Positions 1 to 9,403 of a stretch of 38,951 nt of DNA are shown piece after piece; the stretch's first letter is position 1, and each line of letters begins with the position of its first letter. The DNA comes from Cyanobacteria bacterium UBA791. GTDB taxonomy: Bacteria; Cyanobacteriota; Vampirovibrionia; Gastranaerophilales; Gastranaerophilaceae. A model generated the notes under the pieces. The model made no database searches, was not told the origin of the DNA, and worked only from the letters and a program-made list of their open reading frames with translations. Made by a program: the position numbers and the translations under genes. Location of the stretch: contig DBIX01000074.1 of NCBI GenBank assembly GCA_002297005.1, positions 1 to 38,951 of the forward strand, read 5' to 3'.

Positions 1-23
1 GCAATCGGCAAACTTTTTTTTGA

Positions 24-220
24 ATGCGTGAGCCGGAGTGAAGCAACGCACACGGCGACGAGGAGTCGGCGGAGCAGTTGCGTAACTTAACGATAGCGAC
101 GTAGGATTGCAGGACGAAGTCCGAAACCCACAGGAGCAAAACAATCACAAAACTCGGAATTGCCGTTTAACGCGAGCGTAGGAAGCAATCGAAAGTTAGT
201 CCGAAACTCACAAGAGCAAA
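24..220. repeat. GC-rich modular dispersed repeat (two partial tandem units)
   Basis: This block is much richer in G and C than its surroundings. It contains two imperfect units that both end in a variant of CCGAAACCCACAGGAGCAAA (about 120-140 and 201-220). The opening AATGCGTGAGCCGGAGTGAAG-like block and the ACGATAGCGAC block recur at 9183-9345. No convincing gene is seen. The last unit runs directly into the following ORF and supplies a Shine-Dalgarno-like AAGAG just upstream of an ATG at 221. Confidence 0.7.
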
Positions 221-262
221 ATGAATACAAAACGCACTTGCTTTAGTGTTATAATTAGACCT

Positions 263-1564
263 ATGAAAAAGATTAAAGTTCAAAGTCGTATATCGCCAAT
301 AACCTTTGGAATAGTATGCATATTTGGAATAGGAGTGTTAGTAGCATTCTTCTTTTTGTTTGCAAATGACATATCAACTACTTCTTCTAGAGTAAAATAT
401 GATTTAATTTGTTTAATAGGTTTAGTTGCTACAGCAATCGGTTTTGGCTTTAAGGAAGTTTTAAAAAACGATATTTACGTAGCAGAATTTATTTTTGCAA
501 ATGGTCAAATGCAAATCGTTTATAAAAAAAGAGATAAGGTCGTTAATGTTAAAACAATTAATTTAGCTGATATTACGAATTTTTCAATTAAAGCTAATAT
601 GAATTATATCTATCTAACTAGAGGAAGATGTTTAAATGTTGTTTATACAGTAATTATAAATTCAAAAACTCATGGTTTAGACACTTTTCATGTTGAACCG
701 TCAAAGTTTACATGGGGTTGTGCTTACCAATTTTTGCTTGATATAATTTCTGTTTCAAAATATATCCCTAATTTTTCGTATACCGTTAATAGCGAAGATG
801 AAGAACATAAAAAAGACATTGATTATTTTAAAGCTCATGGTAAAAGATTACCTCTTTCAAAAAGAAAACATGCAGGGCTTTTAATTTTTTTATATACAAT
901 CATAGGTATTTCATTACTTGTAATGGGTATTTCTTTTTTTTATATGTTTAGTTTTTCTTTTGGTATGAATTCAGAAAATCAAGAATATATTCAGAATTAT
1001 AGAGATATTGATGATATGAGAAATTCTGGTGATTACAAAGGTGCAATTAATAGGGTTGAATATCTCAAAACAGTTGAACCAAACGATTACAATATTTATT
1101 TGTACGAAGCTTATATATATGAAGTTCAAGGTCAATATGAAAAAGAAATAAAGTCAGCAAACAAGGCCCTACAACTTATAGAAAGTGGTGCAAAATCAAG
1201 ATGGGACGAAACTTATGGAAATGATAATATATTCTCAAAATATATTTTTAAGTCTAGTAATGAAAAATACACAAGAACTTATGACCGTTTAGCTACTGCA
1301 AATTTTCAACTAAAAAGATATAAAGAGGCTGAAGAATTTTATACAAAAGAAATTGAATATAATACTTACAAATTTCCAAATGCGTATTTTTACAGAGGTG
1401 TGTGCAGATACTATTTGGGAAACAAACAAGGTGCATTAGAAGATTTCTTCAAACAAAGAGAAATCTATGATGATTTTATGAAAGACGGTATCGGCGATAG
1501 ATATGACCAAAAAGATTATGATTTAGTAAATCGTTGGCTAGAAGCCTGTAAGTTAATGAAATAA
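263..1564 (+). CDS. Membrane protein with C-terminal TPR repeats
   Basis: A 433-residue protein counted from the ATG at 263. It has two hydrophobic segments near the N-terminus (about residues 8-33 and 43-63), a soluble middle domain, a third strong membrane segment around residues 204-230, and a C-terminal region of tetratricopeptide-like helix pairs with the usual alternation of small and aromatic residues (for example YKGAINRVEYLKTVEPNDYN). TPR domains normally mediate protein-protein contact, so a membrane-anchored scaffold is plausible, but no specific function is recognised. The start is uncertain. An in-frame ATG at 221 lies inside the GC-rich repeat and has a weak AAGAG before it. The ATG at 263 begins a typical basic-then-hydrophobic N-terminus and lies 7 nt after a TATAAT (250-255). 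Confidence 0.75.
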   Translation: MKKIKVQSRISPITFGIVCIFGIGVLVAFFFLFANDISTTSSRVKYDLICLIGLVATAIGFGFKEVLKNDIYVAEFIFANGQMQIVYKKRDKVVNVKTINLADITNFSIKANMNYIYLTRGRCLNVVYTVIINSKTHGLDTFHVEPSKFTWGCAYQFLLDIISVSKYIPNFSYTVNSEDEEHKKDIDYFKAHGKRLPLSKRKHAGLLIFLYTIIGISLLVMGISFFYMFSFSFGMNSENQEYIQNYRDIDDMRNSGDYKGAINRVEYLKTVEPNDYNIYLYEAYIYEVQGQYEKEIKSANKALQLIESGAKSRWDETYGNDNIFSKYIFKSSNEKYTRTYDRLATANFQLKRYKEAEEFYTKEIEYNTYKFPNAYFYRGVCRYYLGNKQGALEDFFKQREIYDDFMKDGIGDRYDQKDYDLVNRWLEACKLMK

Positions 1565-1590
1565 AAGTTTATTTTGCCCAACCAACCCAC

Positions 1591-1653
1591 TTGAAAAGCT
1601 TATTTTTCTTCGTTATAATTAGGCTATAAAAATTATGAGATAACAAAAAGGAG
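1591..1653 (+). promoter_or_regulatory. eno promoter and ribosome binding site
   Basis: TTGAAA (1591-1596) and TATAAT (1614-1619) are separated by exactly 17 nt, a canonical vegetative promoter. AAAGGAG at 1647-1653 is a good Shine-Dalgarno five bases before the enolase ATG. Confidence 0.8.
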
Positions 1654-1658
1654 CGATT

Positions 1659-2969
1659 ATGCCAACTTATATTGAAGATGTCGTTGCAAGACAAGTTTTA
1701 GATTCAAGAGGAAACCCAACTGTAGAAGTTGATGTAAAACTTTCTAGCGGAGTAGTTGGCAGAGCAGCCGTTCCATCAGGTGCTTCAACAGGTTTATTTG
1801 AAGCTCTTGAACTACGTGATAATGACGAACACAAATATATGGGCAAAGGTGTTTTAAAAGCAGTTGACAATGCTAACACTAAAATTGCACCAGAACTAAT
1901 TGGCGAAAATGCAGCAAATCAACAAGAAGTTGATAGAATTATGAGAGAATTGGACGGCACAGATAACAAATCTAAATATGGTGCTAACGCTATTTTAGGT
2001 ATCTCTCTTGCAAGTGCAAAAGCTGCATCTTTAGCTTATGAAATGCCTTTATATAGATACTTAGGTGGTATCAATGCTATGACATTACCTGTTCCGATGA
2101 TGAATATTATCAACGGTGGTGTTCACGCAGACAACAATGTTGATTTCCAAGAATTTATGATAGCTCCAGTTGGTGCAACTACTTTTTCTGACGCTATCAG
2201 AATGGGTACAGAAGTTTTCCATACTCTAAAAGGAATTTTAAAAGACAAAGGTTATGTAACTTCAGTTGGTGATGAGGGCGGATTTGCACCAAATCTAAAT
2301 TCAAACGAAGAGGCACTTTGCTTTATTGTTGAGGCTATCCAAAAAGCAGGTTACACAACAGACGATATTAGAATTTGTTTAGACGTTGCATCTAGCGAAT
2401 TTTATGAAGACGGCAAATATACTCTTGCTGGTGAAAACAGAACACTTTCAAGAGAAGAAATGGTAGAATTTTTAGAAGAATGGGTTGATAAATATCCAAT
2501 CATTTCAGTTGAAGACGGTATGGCAGAAGAAGACTGGGAAGGCTGGGAAATGCTTACAAGAAAAATCGGACATAAATGCCAACTTGTAGGTGATGACTTA
2601 TTCGTAACAAACACAAAAAGATTAAGCGAGGGTATCAAAAGAGGTATTGCAAACTCAATTCTTATCAAAGTAAATCAAATCGGTACATTATCTGAAACAC
2701 TTGATGCTATCGCAATGGCACAAGCAGCAGGATATACAACAATTGTTTCACACCGTTCAGGTGAAACAGAAGATACATTTATTGCAGATTTGGCAGTTGC
2801 TACAAACAGCGGACAAATCAAAACAGGTTCTGCATCACGTTCTGACAGAATGGCAAAATACAACCAACTAATCAGAATTGAACAAGAACTTGGTTCAGCT
2901 GCAAAATATCTAGGTTTAGAGGCTTTTAGCGGACACAAATCAGCAAACAAACTTTGTACTCAAAAATAA
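1659..2969 (+). CDS. eno: Enolase (phosphopyruvate hydratase)
   Basis: Interconverts 2-phosphoglycerate and phosphoenolpyruvate in cytoplasmic glycolysis. The 436-residue length is standard. Family signatures are present: the N-terminal ARQVLDSRGNPTVEV strand, the GASTG loop, the VGDEGGFAPN segment, metal-binding VEDGMAEEDWEGW, GDDLFVTN, the catalytic-lysine region IKVNQIGTL, and the SHRSGETEDTFIADL enolase signature. A strong promoter and Shine-Dalgarno precede it. It is not linked to pgk, which lies 13 kb away on the other strand. Confidence 0.98.
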   Translation: MPTYIEDVVARQVLDSRGNPTVEVDVKLSSGVVGRAAVPSGASTGLFEALELRDNDEHKYMGKGVLKAVDNANTKIAPELIGENAANQQEVDRIMRELDGTDNKSKYGANAILGISLASAKAASLAYEMPLYRYLGGINAMTLPVPMMNIINGGVHADNNVDFQEFMIAPVGATTFSDAIRMGTEVFHTLKGILKDKGYVTSVGDEGGFAPNLNSNEEALCFIVEAIQKAGYTTDDIRICLDVASSEFYEDGKYTLAGENRTLSREEMVEFLEEWVDKYPIISVEDGMAEEDWEGWEMLTRKIGHKCQLVGDDLFVTNTKRLSEGIKRGIANSILIKVNQIGTLSETLDAIAMAQAAGYTTIVSHRSGETEDTFIADLAVATNSGQIKTGSASRSDRMAKYNQLIRIEQELGSAAKYLGLEAFSGHKSANKLCTQK

Positions 2970-3010
2970 GATTTGTATAACTACTTTACAACTAACTATG
3001 TAAAGTGTAT

Positions 3011-3050
3011 TATAATAACACTAGATAATCAGGATTATTTGTTCAAGGAG
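3011..3050 (+). promoter_or_regulatory. murA -10 element and Shine-Dalgarno deciding a TTG start
   Basis: TATAAT at 3011-3016 lies 30-odd bases before AAGGAG (3045-3050), which is 6 nt upstream of an in-frame TTG at 3057. The in-frame upstream start at 2973 falls 3 nt after the eno stop, has no ribosome binding site, and would put the promoter inside the coding sequence. No good -35 was found at 17 nt spacing. Confidence 0.6.
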
Positions 3051-3056
3051 AGAACC

Positions 3057-4376
3057 TTGGTAGAAAAGTATAATATAAAAGGTGGAACGCCATTAAGAGG
3101 CGAAGTTAATATAGGTGGGGCAAAGAATGCCGTGCTTAAACTTATGGCAGCCTCTATTTTAGTTAAGGGTTCTACAAGAATACATAATGTTCCAGAGCTT
3201 ACAGACGTTGAGATTATGCTTAGCGTAATTGAGCAATTAGGAGCAAAAACGCATTATAACAGAGAAACTAAATCTATCGAAATCGATGCGACAGATTTAA
3301 CAAGCGTTACTGCAAAATACGAACTTGTTAGCAAAATGAGAGCGTCATTCATTATTTTAGGTGCTTTAGTTTCAAGATGTAGAGAAGCAGTTGTTGCCCT
3401 ACCTGGTGGTTGTGCAATCGGCGAAAGAAGAGTTGATTTCCACATCAAGGGCTTAGAAGCAATGGGTGCTAAAATCAAGATTGAAAACGGTTACGTTATT
3501 GCAAAAGCACCAAAATTAACTGGTTGCGAAATTTATTTAGATATTCCATCAGTTGGTGCAACAGAAAACTTAATGTTAGCAGCAATATTAGCAGACGGAA
3601 CAACAACAATTCAAAACGCAGCAAGAGAACCAGAAATCATCGACCTTGCAAACTTCTTAAACGCAATGGGTGCAGATGTTGTTGGTGCCGGTACTTCTGA
3701 TATTACAATCAACGGTGTTAAACAAGAAGATTTACACGAAATTGAATACACAACAATTCCTGATAGAATCGAAGCTGGTACATTTATGACAGCAGTTGTT
3801 GCTACTCGTGGTAAAGCTCTTATCAAAAATATTTTCCCAGCTCACTTAACTTTCTTTACTAATAAGTTATTGAAGATGGGTGCAAGTATCAAGCTTGTTG
3901 AACCAACAATAATTGAAGTTTCTTGCAAATCAAGATTAAATACAGTAAACTTTGTAACTCAACCATACCCAGGATTTCCAACAGATTTACAATCTATGGC
4001 AATGGTTTTATTATCAACAGCAAACGGCGTTGGTATTATTACAGAAAGTTTATATGAAAACAGATTTATGCAAGTACCTGAACTTAGAAGAATGGGTGCA
4101 GATATTCACCAGGATAGAAACCACGCTATCATTAAGGGTGTTAAGAAATTAACAGGTACAACTCTTAGTGCAAGTGACTTGAGAGCTGGTGCATCCCTTG
4201 TTGTTGCAGCACTTATGGCAGAAGGTTCTTCTATTATCGAAAATCTTTATCACATTGATAGAGGTTACGAAAATTTTGAACAAAAAATTTCTTTACTTGG
4301 TGGTAAAATTGAAAGATTTAATTCTGATGAATCATCAGACAAAGATTTGAAAGGGGTTTACGATGCCCACTTATAA
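3057..4376 (+). CDS. murA: UDP-N-acetylglucosamine 1-carboxyvinyltransferase
   Basis: First committed step of peptidoglycan synthesis: transfers enolpyruvate from PEP to UDP-GlcNAc in the cytosol. The chosen TTG start gives 439 residues, close to the family's usual 420-440. The KNA motif (K23-N24) and the active-site cysteine in LPGGCAIGERRVD (about residue 119) are visible; the latter is the residue alkylated by fosfomycin, so the enzyme has the normal sensitive configuration. The gene overlaps the following small ORF by 14 nt and probably forms an operon with it and mfd. No second murA copy is seen here. Confidence 0.96.
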   Translation: MVEKYNIKGGTPLRGEVNIGGAKNAVLKLMAASILVKGSTRIHNVPELTDVEIMLSVIEQLGAKTHYNRETKSIEIDATDLTSVTAKYELVSKMRASFIILGALVSRCREAVVALPGGCAIGERRVDFHIKGLEAMGAKIKIENGYVIAKAPKLTGCEIYLDIPSVGATENLMLAAILADGTTTIQNAAREPEIIDLANFLNAMGADVVGAGTSDITINGVKQEDLHEIEYTTIPDRIEAGTFMTAVVATRGKALIKNIFPAHLTFFTNKLLKMGASIKLVEPTIIEVSCKSRLNTVNFVTQPYPGFPTDLQSMAMVLLSTANGVGIITESLYENRFMQVPELRRMGADIHQDRNHAIIKGVKKLTGTTLSASDLRAGASLVVAALMAEGSSIIENLYHIDRGYENFEQKISLLGGKIERFNSDESSDKDLKGVYDAHL

Positions 4377-4692
4377 ACGTTGGTATGACCATGATCCATT
4401 ATTGTTAGAAGTTATTAATCTTCTAAAAAATTATCAAGAAGAGCTAAAAGCTCAAGCAGAAGTTTTTCTACAATTAATTGAAGAAAAAGTTTCTAAGACT
4501 GCACTTGATAGATTTTATGAAATGGTTAAACCAGCAAACGGCACTCGTTGGTACGATAAAGACCCTGTTATTTCAAAAACAGTTGAGTTATTAAGAGTTA
4601 TCCCGCCAGATGCACAAAGACAATGTGCAGAACATTTTATTAATTCTTTGAAAGAGTTGGGTATTGATTACCAAAGCCCTAATTTAAAATAA
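4363..4692 (+). CDS. Small hypothetical protein with an internal duplication
   Basis: A 109-residue soluble protein of unknown function, starting inside the last codons of murA and ending on the A of the mfd ATG (TAATG). It contains two similar halves. Each starts with an RWYD-x-DP motif (RWYDHDPLLLEVINLL near residue 6 and RWYDKDPVISKTVELL near residue 62) followed by amphipathic helix. No catalytic motif, signal peptide or membrane segment is seen. Overlap on both sides implies translation coupled to murA and mfd. I do not recognise the family. Confidence 0.85.
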   Translation: MPTYKRWYDHDPLLLEVINLLKNYQEELKAQAEVFLQLIEEKVSKTALDRFYEMVKPANGTRWYDKDPVISKTVELLRVIPPDAQRQCAEHFINSLKELGIDYQSPNLK

Positions 4693-7600
4693 TGTTGAAA
4701 TATTTAAACAATGAAAATTTAATTTCATTTAAAAACAATGTTATAAAATCAAAATCGTTTACAGTAAGTGGCGTTACATCTTTCTTACGATTAGTTCTTG
4801 CTGAAAAGGTTACAGAATATTCAAAGAAAAAAATCCTTTTTATAACCCCAACAGAACAAGATGCATTAAAGTTTCAAAACGATTTAAAAAAAGTTTTTGA
4901 TAAAACTTCTGAGATATTCCCATTTCAGGAGATTTCTTTGTACGAAACGGTTGCAAGAAACAAATACGAATACTCTAGACAAATTTCTCTTTTAGAAGAA
5001 AAACCTGAAATCCTTTTTGTACCTGTAAAAGCTTTGCTAGAAAAATTTCCAACTGAAAAGTTTTTCAAAAAAAATACAATTACAGTAAAAAAAGGTGAAG
5101 ATATAAATTTAAAAGATTTTCTACAAAACCTTGTAAATCTTGGCTACAAACGTGAAACCATGGTTACAGATATTGGCGAATTTTCTGTTCGTGGAGATAT
5201 TATAGATATTTTCACACTAGAAGAAAATCCTGTCAGAATTGAGCTGTGGGGTGATGAAGTTGTTGATATTAGATATTTCAATAACGAAACTCAAAAATCA
5301 ATTTCTAAAACAGAAACAGTAAAAATAAAACCTTGCTACAAATTTATTGCAGAAGATTATGAAGAGGGAATTGAAGTTTATCAATCAGAATACAACTCTG
5401 ATTTAGTTAGTATGCTTGATTATTTTAAAGATTATATTCTAATTTTTGATGAAGCCTCTGAAATCTATTCAAGATACAAACTTTTGGATGAAAATTTTGA
5501 AAAACAGTATGCCGAAAATTTAAAAACTGAAATTACAAAACCTCTAAAAGACAAAAATCATATACCTTTTGAAGACTTTGTAAAGAGTACAGCAAGCTTT
5601 GTTAAAATCAATTTTAATAACTTTATAGAAACTTATGACGATAATTTTATAGAATTTAATGCCTCAACAATGCGTAACTTTAATGCGAATATGAAAGATG
5701 TTGCGACATTTTTGAAAAGCAAAAAAGATTATGAAATCATAATCGCAACTGATTATGAAAAACGTGTAGAAGAAGTTTTAAAAGAAAATGAAATTTTTGA
5801 TGTTGAATATATTCCAAACATCACCTCTCAAGGTTGCGAAATTGAGGATTTAAAATTAATTCTTCTGACAGATAGAGAATTATTCAATAAACGTTCAAAA
5901 GAAATTACTGCAAGCAAAAAATCTTATTATAAAGAAAAACCTGAGTACATTGAAAGTATCAACGATATTAAAGAGGGTGAATACGTAGTTCACACTATTC
6001 ACGGTGTCGGAATTTATAAGGGTTTAAGCCAACAAAAAATAGATAATGCGTATAAGGATTATCTAACAATTGAATACGCAAACTCAGACAAATTACATAT
6101 TCCAGCAGAACAAATCAACCTACTTTGCAGATATAGAGGTTCAGGCTCTGTTAAACCAAAACTTTCACGAATGGGCGGTTCTGACTGGGAAAATACAAAG
6201 TCAAAAGTTAAAAAAGAAGTTGAATATATCGCCTACGACCTACTTGAATTGTATGCAAAAAGAAAACTTAAAGAGGGTATCAAATATGATGAAGATTCTT
6301 CACTTCAAGTCGAAATGGAAGAAGCCTTTGAATACACAGAAACTCCTGACCAAATGCGTGCAATAGAAGAAGTTAAACGAGATATGGAATCAGAAAACCC
6401 TATGGATAGACTTATTTGCGGGGACGTTGGTTTTGGTAAAACAGAAGTTGCGATGAGAGCTTTGTTCAAAGCCGTTGTTTCTGGTTACCAAACAGCTGTT
6501 ATAGTACCAACAACAATTTTAGCATTACAACACTACCAAACAATTTCAGAGAGATTTAAACCATTTGGAATAAATGTTGAATTATTATCAAGGTTTAGAA
6601 CAGCAAAAGAACAAAAAGAAACGCTAAAAAATCTTGCACTTGGAAAATGTGATGTTGTTATTGCAACACATAAACTATTGCAAGATAAAGTTATGTTCAA
6701 GAATTTAGGATTACTTGTAATTGATGAAGAACATAGATTTGGTGTAAGACATAAGGAAAAATTGAAGAAATTAAAAGAAAACATTGATATTTTAACAATG
6801 TCAGCGACTCCAATTCCTCGAACGCTTTATATGTCGCTATCAGGCATAAAAGATATGTCTGTAATCAACACTCCACCTAAAAACAGATTACCTATTAAAA
6901 CTTTTGTAGGCGAACTAAACGAAACAGCCTTAAAAAATGCGATAACTCACGAACTAGATAGAGAGGGACAAGTTTTCTATCTTTATAACCGTGTTGAAAC
7001 GATTGAAGAATATAAACTACAATTACAAAAACTTGTACCAAACGCAAGAATTGTCGTTGGTCACGGACAAATGGATGAAAAACAACTTGAACAAGTAATG
7101 GTAGATTTTGCAAATAGAGAATATGATATTCTTCTATCTACGACAATTATTGAATCAGGTTTAGACATTCCAAACGCAAATACAATGATTATTCACGATG
7201 CAGATAAGTTTGGACTAGCACAACTTTACCAACTTAGAGGTCGTGTCGGAAGAAGTGAAAAACAAGCCTTCTGTTTCTGTTTCTATAAACCTGATAAATC
7301 TCTAACAAAAGATGCTAGAGATAGATTAAAAGCCATAAAAGAATTTACAACCCTTGGTAGCGGTTATCAAATTGCACTAAGAGATATTGAAATCAGAGGT
7401 GTCGGAAACATTCTAGGCACAAAACAACACGGACACATGGTAAATGTTGGGTTTGATACGTATTGCGACCTTTTGGACGAGGCAGTAAAAGAATTACAAG
7501 GTACAGCAACACCTAAGAAAATTCCAACAATTGTTGATTTGAGCGTAACAGCATTTATTCCTGATGAATGGGTTGGTTCAAAAGAACAAAAAATGATTGA

Positions 7601-8003
7601 ATACAAACGTTTATCAGATGTTAATAATCTAACAGAATTGGAATACATAACTGAAGAATGGCAAGATAGATTTTCAAAAGCACCAGAAAGCGTTCAAAAT
7701 CTAATCAAGTTAATCAAATTACGTCTTGCAGCAACAGATATTAATATTTCAGTAATTAGAGAAACAGAAGATAATATAAGAATTTATACGCCATTCACTC
7801 AGCCTGAATGGAAAATTATATATTCAAAACTTCCATCAGAAGTGACAAAAAAATTGAAATTTGTTCAAGCACCAAAATCAACTGAAAATGCAAAATCTAT
7901 ACTACTGTTCAATAACCAGTATATGAACTTTAATGAACAATTTAACATGTTAGAGGATTTGTTCTATAATATCAATAAAGTAAGTTTTGAGTATCACAAA
8001 TAA
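4692..8003 (+). CDS. mfd: Transcription-repair coupling factor Mfd
   Basis: A DNA translocase that removes RNA polymerase stalled at lesions and recruits UvrA. Its 1103 residues are near the family norm of about 1150. In order: an N-terminal UvrB-like module (about residues 1-350); the RNA-polymerase-interaction (CarD-like) domain starting at EGEYVVHTIHGVGIYKG (about residue 427); a superfamily 2 translocase with Walker A GDVGFGKTE (about 577), DEEH box VIDEEHRFGV (about 677) and TMSATPIPRTL; motifs IIESGLDIPNANT and QLYQLRGRVGRS; and the C-terminal TRCF domain. The start overlaps the stop of the preceding ORF, and no independent Shine-Dalgarno is visible. Confidence 0.97.
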   Translation: MLKYLNNENLISFKNNVIKSKSFTVSGVTSFLRLVLAEKVTEYSKKKILFITPTEQDALKFQNDLKKVFDKTSEIFPFQEISLYETVARNKYEYSRQISLLEEKPEILFVPVKALLEKFPTEKFFKKNTITVKKGEDINLKDFLQNLVNLGYKRETMVTDIGEFSVRGDIIDIFTLEENPVRIELWGDEVVDIRYFNNETQKSISKTETVKIKPCYKFIAEDYEEGIEVYQSEYNSDLVSMLDYFKDYILIFDEASEIYSRYKLLDENFEKQYAENLKTEITKPLKDKNHIPFEDFVKSTASFVKINFNNFIETYDDNFIEFNASTMRNFNANMKDVATFLKSKKDYEIIIATDYEKRVEEVLKENEIFDVEYIPNITSQGCEIEDLKLILLTDRELFNKRSKEITASKKSYYKEKPEYIESINDIKEGEYVVHTIHGVGIYKGLSQQKIDNAYKDYLTIEYANSDKLHIPAEQINLLCRYRGSGSVKPKLSRMGGSDWENTKSKVKKEVEYIAYDLLELYAKRKLKEGIKYDEDSSLQVEMEEAFEYTETPDQMRAIEEVKRDMESENPMDRLICGDVGFGKTEVAMRALFKAVVSGYQTAVIVPTTILALQHYQTISERFKPFGINVELLSRFRTAKEQKETLKNLALGKCDVVIATHKLLQDKVMFKNLGLLVIDEEHRFGVRHKEKLKKLKENIDILTMSATPIPRTLYMSLSGIKDMSVINTPPKNRLPIKTFVGELNETALKNAITHELDREGQVFYLYNRVETIEEYKLQLQKLVPNARIVVGHGQMDEKQLEQVMVDFANREYDILLSTTIIESGLDIPNANTMIIHDADKFGLAQLYQLRGRVGRSEKQAFCFCFYKPDKSLTKDARDRLKAIKEFTTLGSGYQIALRDIEIRGVGNILGTKQHGHMVNVGFDTYCDLLDEAVKELQGTATPKKIPTIVDLSVTAFIPDEWVGSKEQKMIEYKRLSDVNNLTELEYITEEWQDRFSKAPESVQNLIKLIKLRLAATDINISVIRETEDNIRIYTPFTQPEWKIIYSKLPSEVTKKLKFVQAPKSTENAKSILLFNNQYMNFNEQFNMLEDLFYNINKVSFEYHK

Positions 8004-8020
8004 TAAAAGAGGTAAATATT

Positions 8021-9184
8021 ATGAATACTAAAAAAATGCTTGTAACTCTTGTTGCATTTATGTTTGTATTAACAGGTTGTTCTTTCAATAAAAACAAGGA
8101 TGCAATCATTGAAGTTAACGATAAAGTAATTACAAAAGCAGAATTTGAAAAGAGCTTTAATAACGAAATTAATAACCCTATATTTAAACAATTGGGATTA
8201 AGCGTTAAAAACAAAAACAGCTTTTTATCACTACTTATAAAAGGTAGAGTAATCAACAACTTAATCGTTGAATCTCTTGTAAACCAAGAAATTGAAAAAA
8301 GAAACATTAAAGTTTCATCAAAAGATGTTGATGAGGCTATAAAAAGCAAAATCGAACAAGTTGGTTCTAAAGCTAAATTCAATGAAATTCTTAAACAAAA
8401 TGGTGTAACACCAGCAGAATACAAAAAAGAATTAACAAGAGAATTAGAATTAGAAAAACTTGTAGGTATGATTAAAACTGTAAAAATTACAGAAGACGAT
8501 GCAAGAAGATACTACAAAGCTAACGAAAGTAGCTTTAAATATCCAGAAAAAGTTAGAGCATCACATATTTTAATCGCTGCTGACGAATACGCAATCAGAG
8601 AAAACTTAAAAGCAAAACATAAAGACATTTCAGATGCTGAATTAGATAAAATGGTTGCAGAAGAAATGCAAGAAAAATTAAAAGATGCAGAAAAAGTTTT
8701 GGCTCAAGTAAAAAAAGACCCTACTTCATTCAAAAAAATTGCAAGAGAAATATCTGACGATAAAGAATCAGCAAAACAAGGTGGAGATTTAGGTTTCTTC
8801 GCAAGCCAAGAAATGGTTGAACCATTCTCAAAAGTAGCTTTCAGCCAAAAACCAAATACAATTAGTGATATTGTAAAAACACAATACGGCTACCATATCA
8901 TTATGGTTACAGATAGAAAAGCTGCTGGCAAGGATTCCTTTGATAGCGTAAAACAAGAAATTATGCTAAAACTTGAACAGGATAAAAAAGTTGAAGTATT
9001 TGAAAACTTCATCGAACAAGCTAAGAAAAACGCTAAAATTGAATACCTTGATGAAAGTTATAATCCAGATAAATTAACAAAACTTCTTCAAGAACAAGCT
9101 ACATCAAATCCTACAGCAAACGAAGAAGTAAATGGTGCAAACCACTCAGCAACACCAACTCCAGAAGAAACAAAAGAAAAGTAA
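8021..9184 (+). CDS. Parvulin-type peptidyl-prolyl isomerase lipoprotein (PrsA/SurA-like)
   Basis: A 387-residue exported foldase. Residues 1-20 form a lipoprotein signal peptide ending in the lipobox LTGC (C20). Then comes a SurA/PrsA-type N-terminal helical chaperone domain (about 30-165), a parvulin domain (about 177-300) with RASHILIA, GGDLGFF and YGYHIIMVTDR motifs, a helical tail, and a low-complexity Thr/Pro/Glu-rich end. The parvulin domain carries an unusually long helical, charged insertion of about 30 residues between its first strand and the usual first helix. Likely helps fold secreted or outer-membrane proteins. An AGAGG lies 9 nt before the ATG, 18 nt downstream of mfd. Confidence 0.9.
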   Translation: MNTKKMLVTLVAFMFVLTGCSFNKNKDAIIEVNDKVITKAEFEKSFNNEINNPIFKQLGLSVKNKNSFLSLLIKGRVINNLIVESLVNQEIEKRNIKVSSKDVDEAIKSKIEQVGSKAKFNEILKQNGVTPAEYKKELTRELELEKLVGMIKTVKITEDDARRYYKANESSFKYPEKVRASHILIAADEYAIRENLKAKHKDISDAELDKMVAEEMQEKLKDAEKVLAQVKKDPTSFKKIAREISDDKESAKQGGDLGFFASQEMVEPFSKVAFSQKPNTISDIVKTQYGYHIIMVTDRKAAGKDSFDSVKQEIMLKLEQDKKVEVFENFIEQAKKNAKIEYLDESYNPDKLTKLLQEQATSNPTANEEVNGANHSATPTPEETKEK

Positions 9185-9345
9185 TGCGTAAGCCGGTGTG
9201 AAGTGTCGGTGTCGGCTTTGCGACGGCAAAGACGAGCAGGACACAGAACACTACGATAGCGACACTCTGCCGAACAAAACAATTAAGTATTGTTTTGTGA
9301 GAGGAACAATAGAGCGAAGCTCGAAACCCACAGGAGCATAAAATA
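9183..9345. repeat. GC-rich modular dispersed repeat, second locus
   Basis: Begins exactly at the stop of the parvulin gene with AATGCGTAAGCCGGTGTGAAG. It contains ACGATAGCGAC and ends with CGAAACCCACAGGAGCA, the same blocks in the same order as at 24-220. An internal AACAATTAAGTATTGTT stretch is a small palindrome. The intervening sequence differs, so the repeat is modular rather than a simple copy. Confidence 0.7.
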
Positions 9346-9356
9346 TTAAATATTAT

Positions 9357-9398
9357 AAAAAAGAGGCGAAATTGATAATATCAATTTCGCCTCTTTTA
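9357..9398. terminator. Bidirectional intrinsic terminator
   Basis: A near-perfect hairpin (AAAAAGAGGCGAAATTGAT and its complement) flanked by A and T runs on both sides. It lies between the (+) parvulin gene and the 3' end of the (-) RNase P RNA, so it can terminate both. Confidence 0.85.
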
Positions 9399-9403
9399 AA
9401 ATA

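Noticed and set aside
2973..3056. Longer start for murA
   Set aside because: Starts 3 nt after the eno stop with no RBS and includes a TATAAT. The TTG at 3057 has AAGGAG and matches the family N-terminus.
9088..9282. Minus-strand ORF over the GC-rich repeat
   Set aside because: Created by the repeat's composition and antisense to the end of the parvulin gene.
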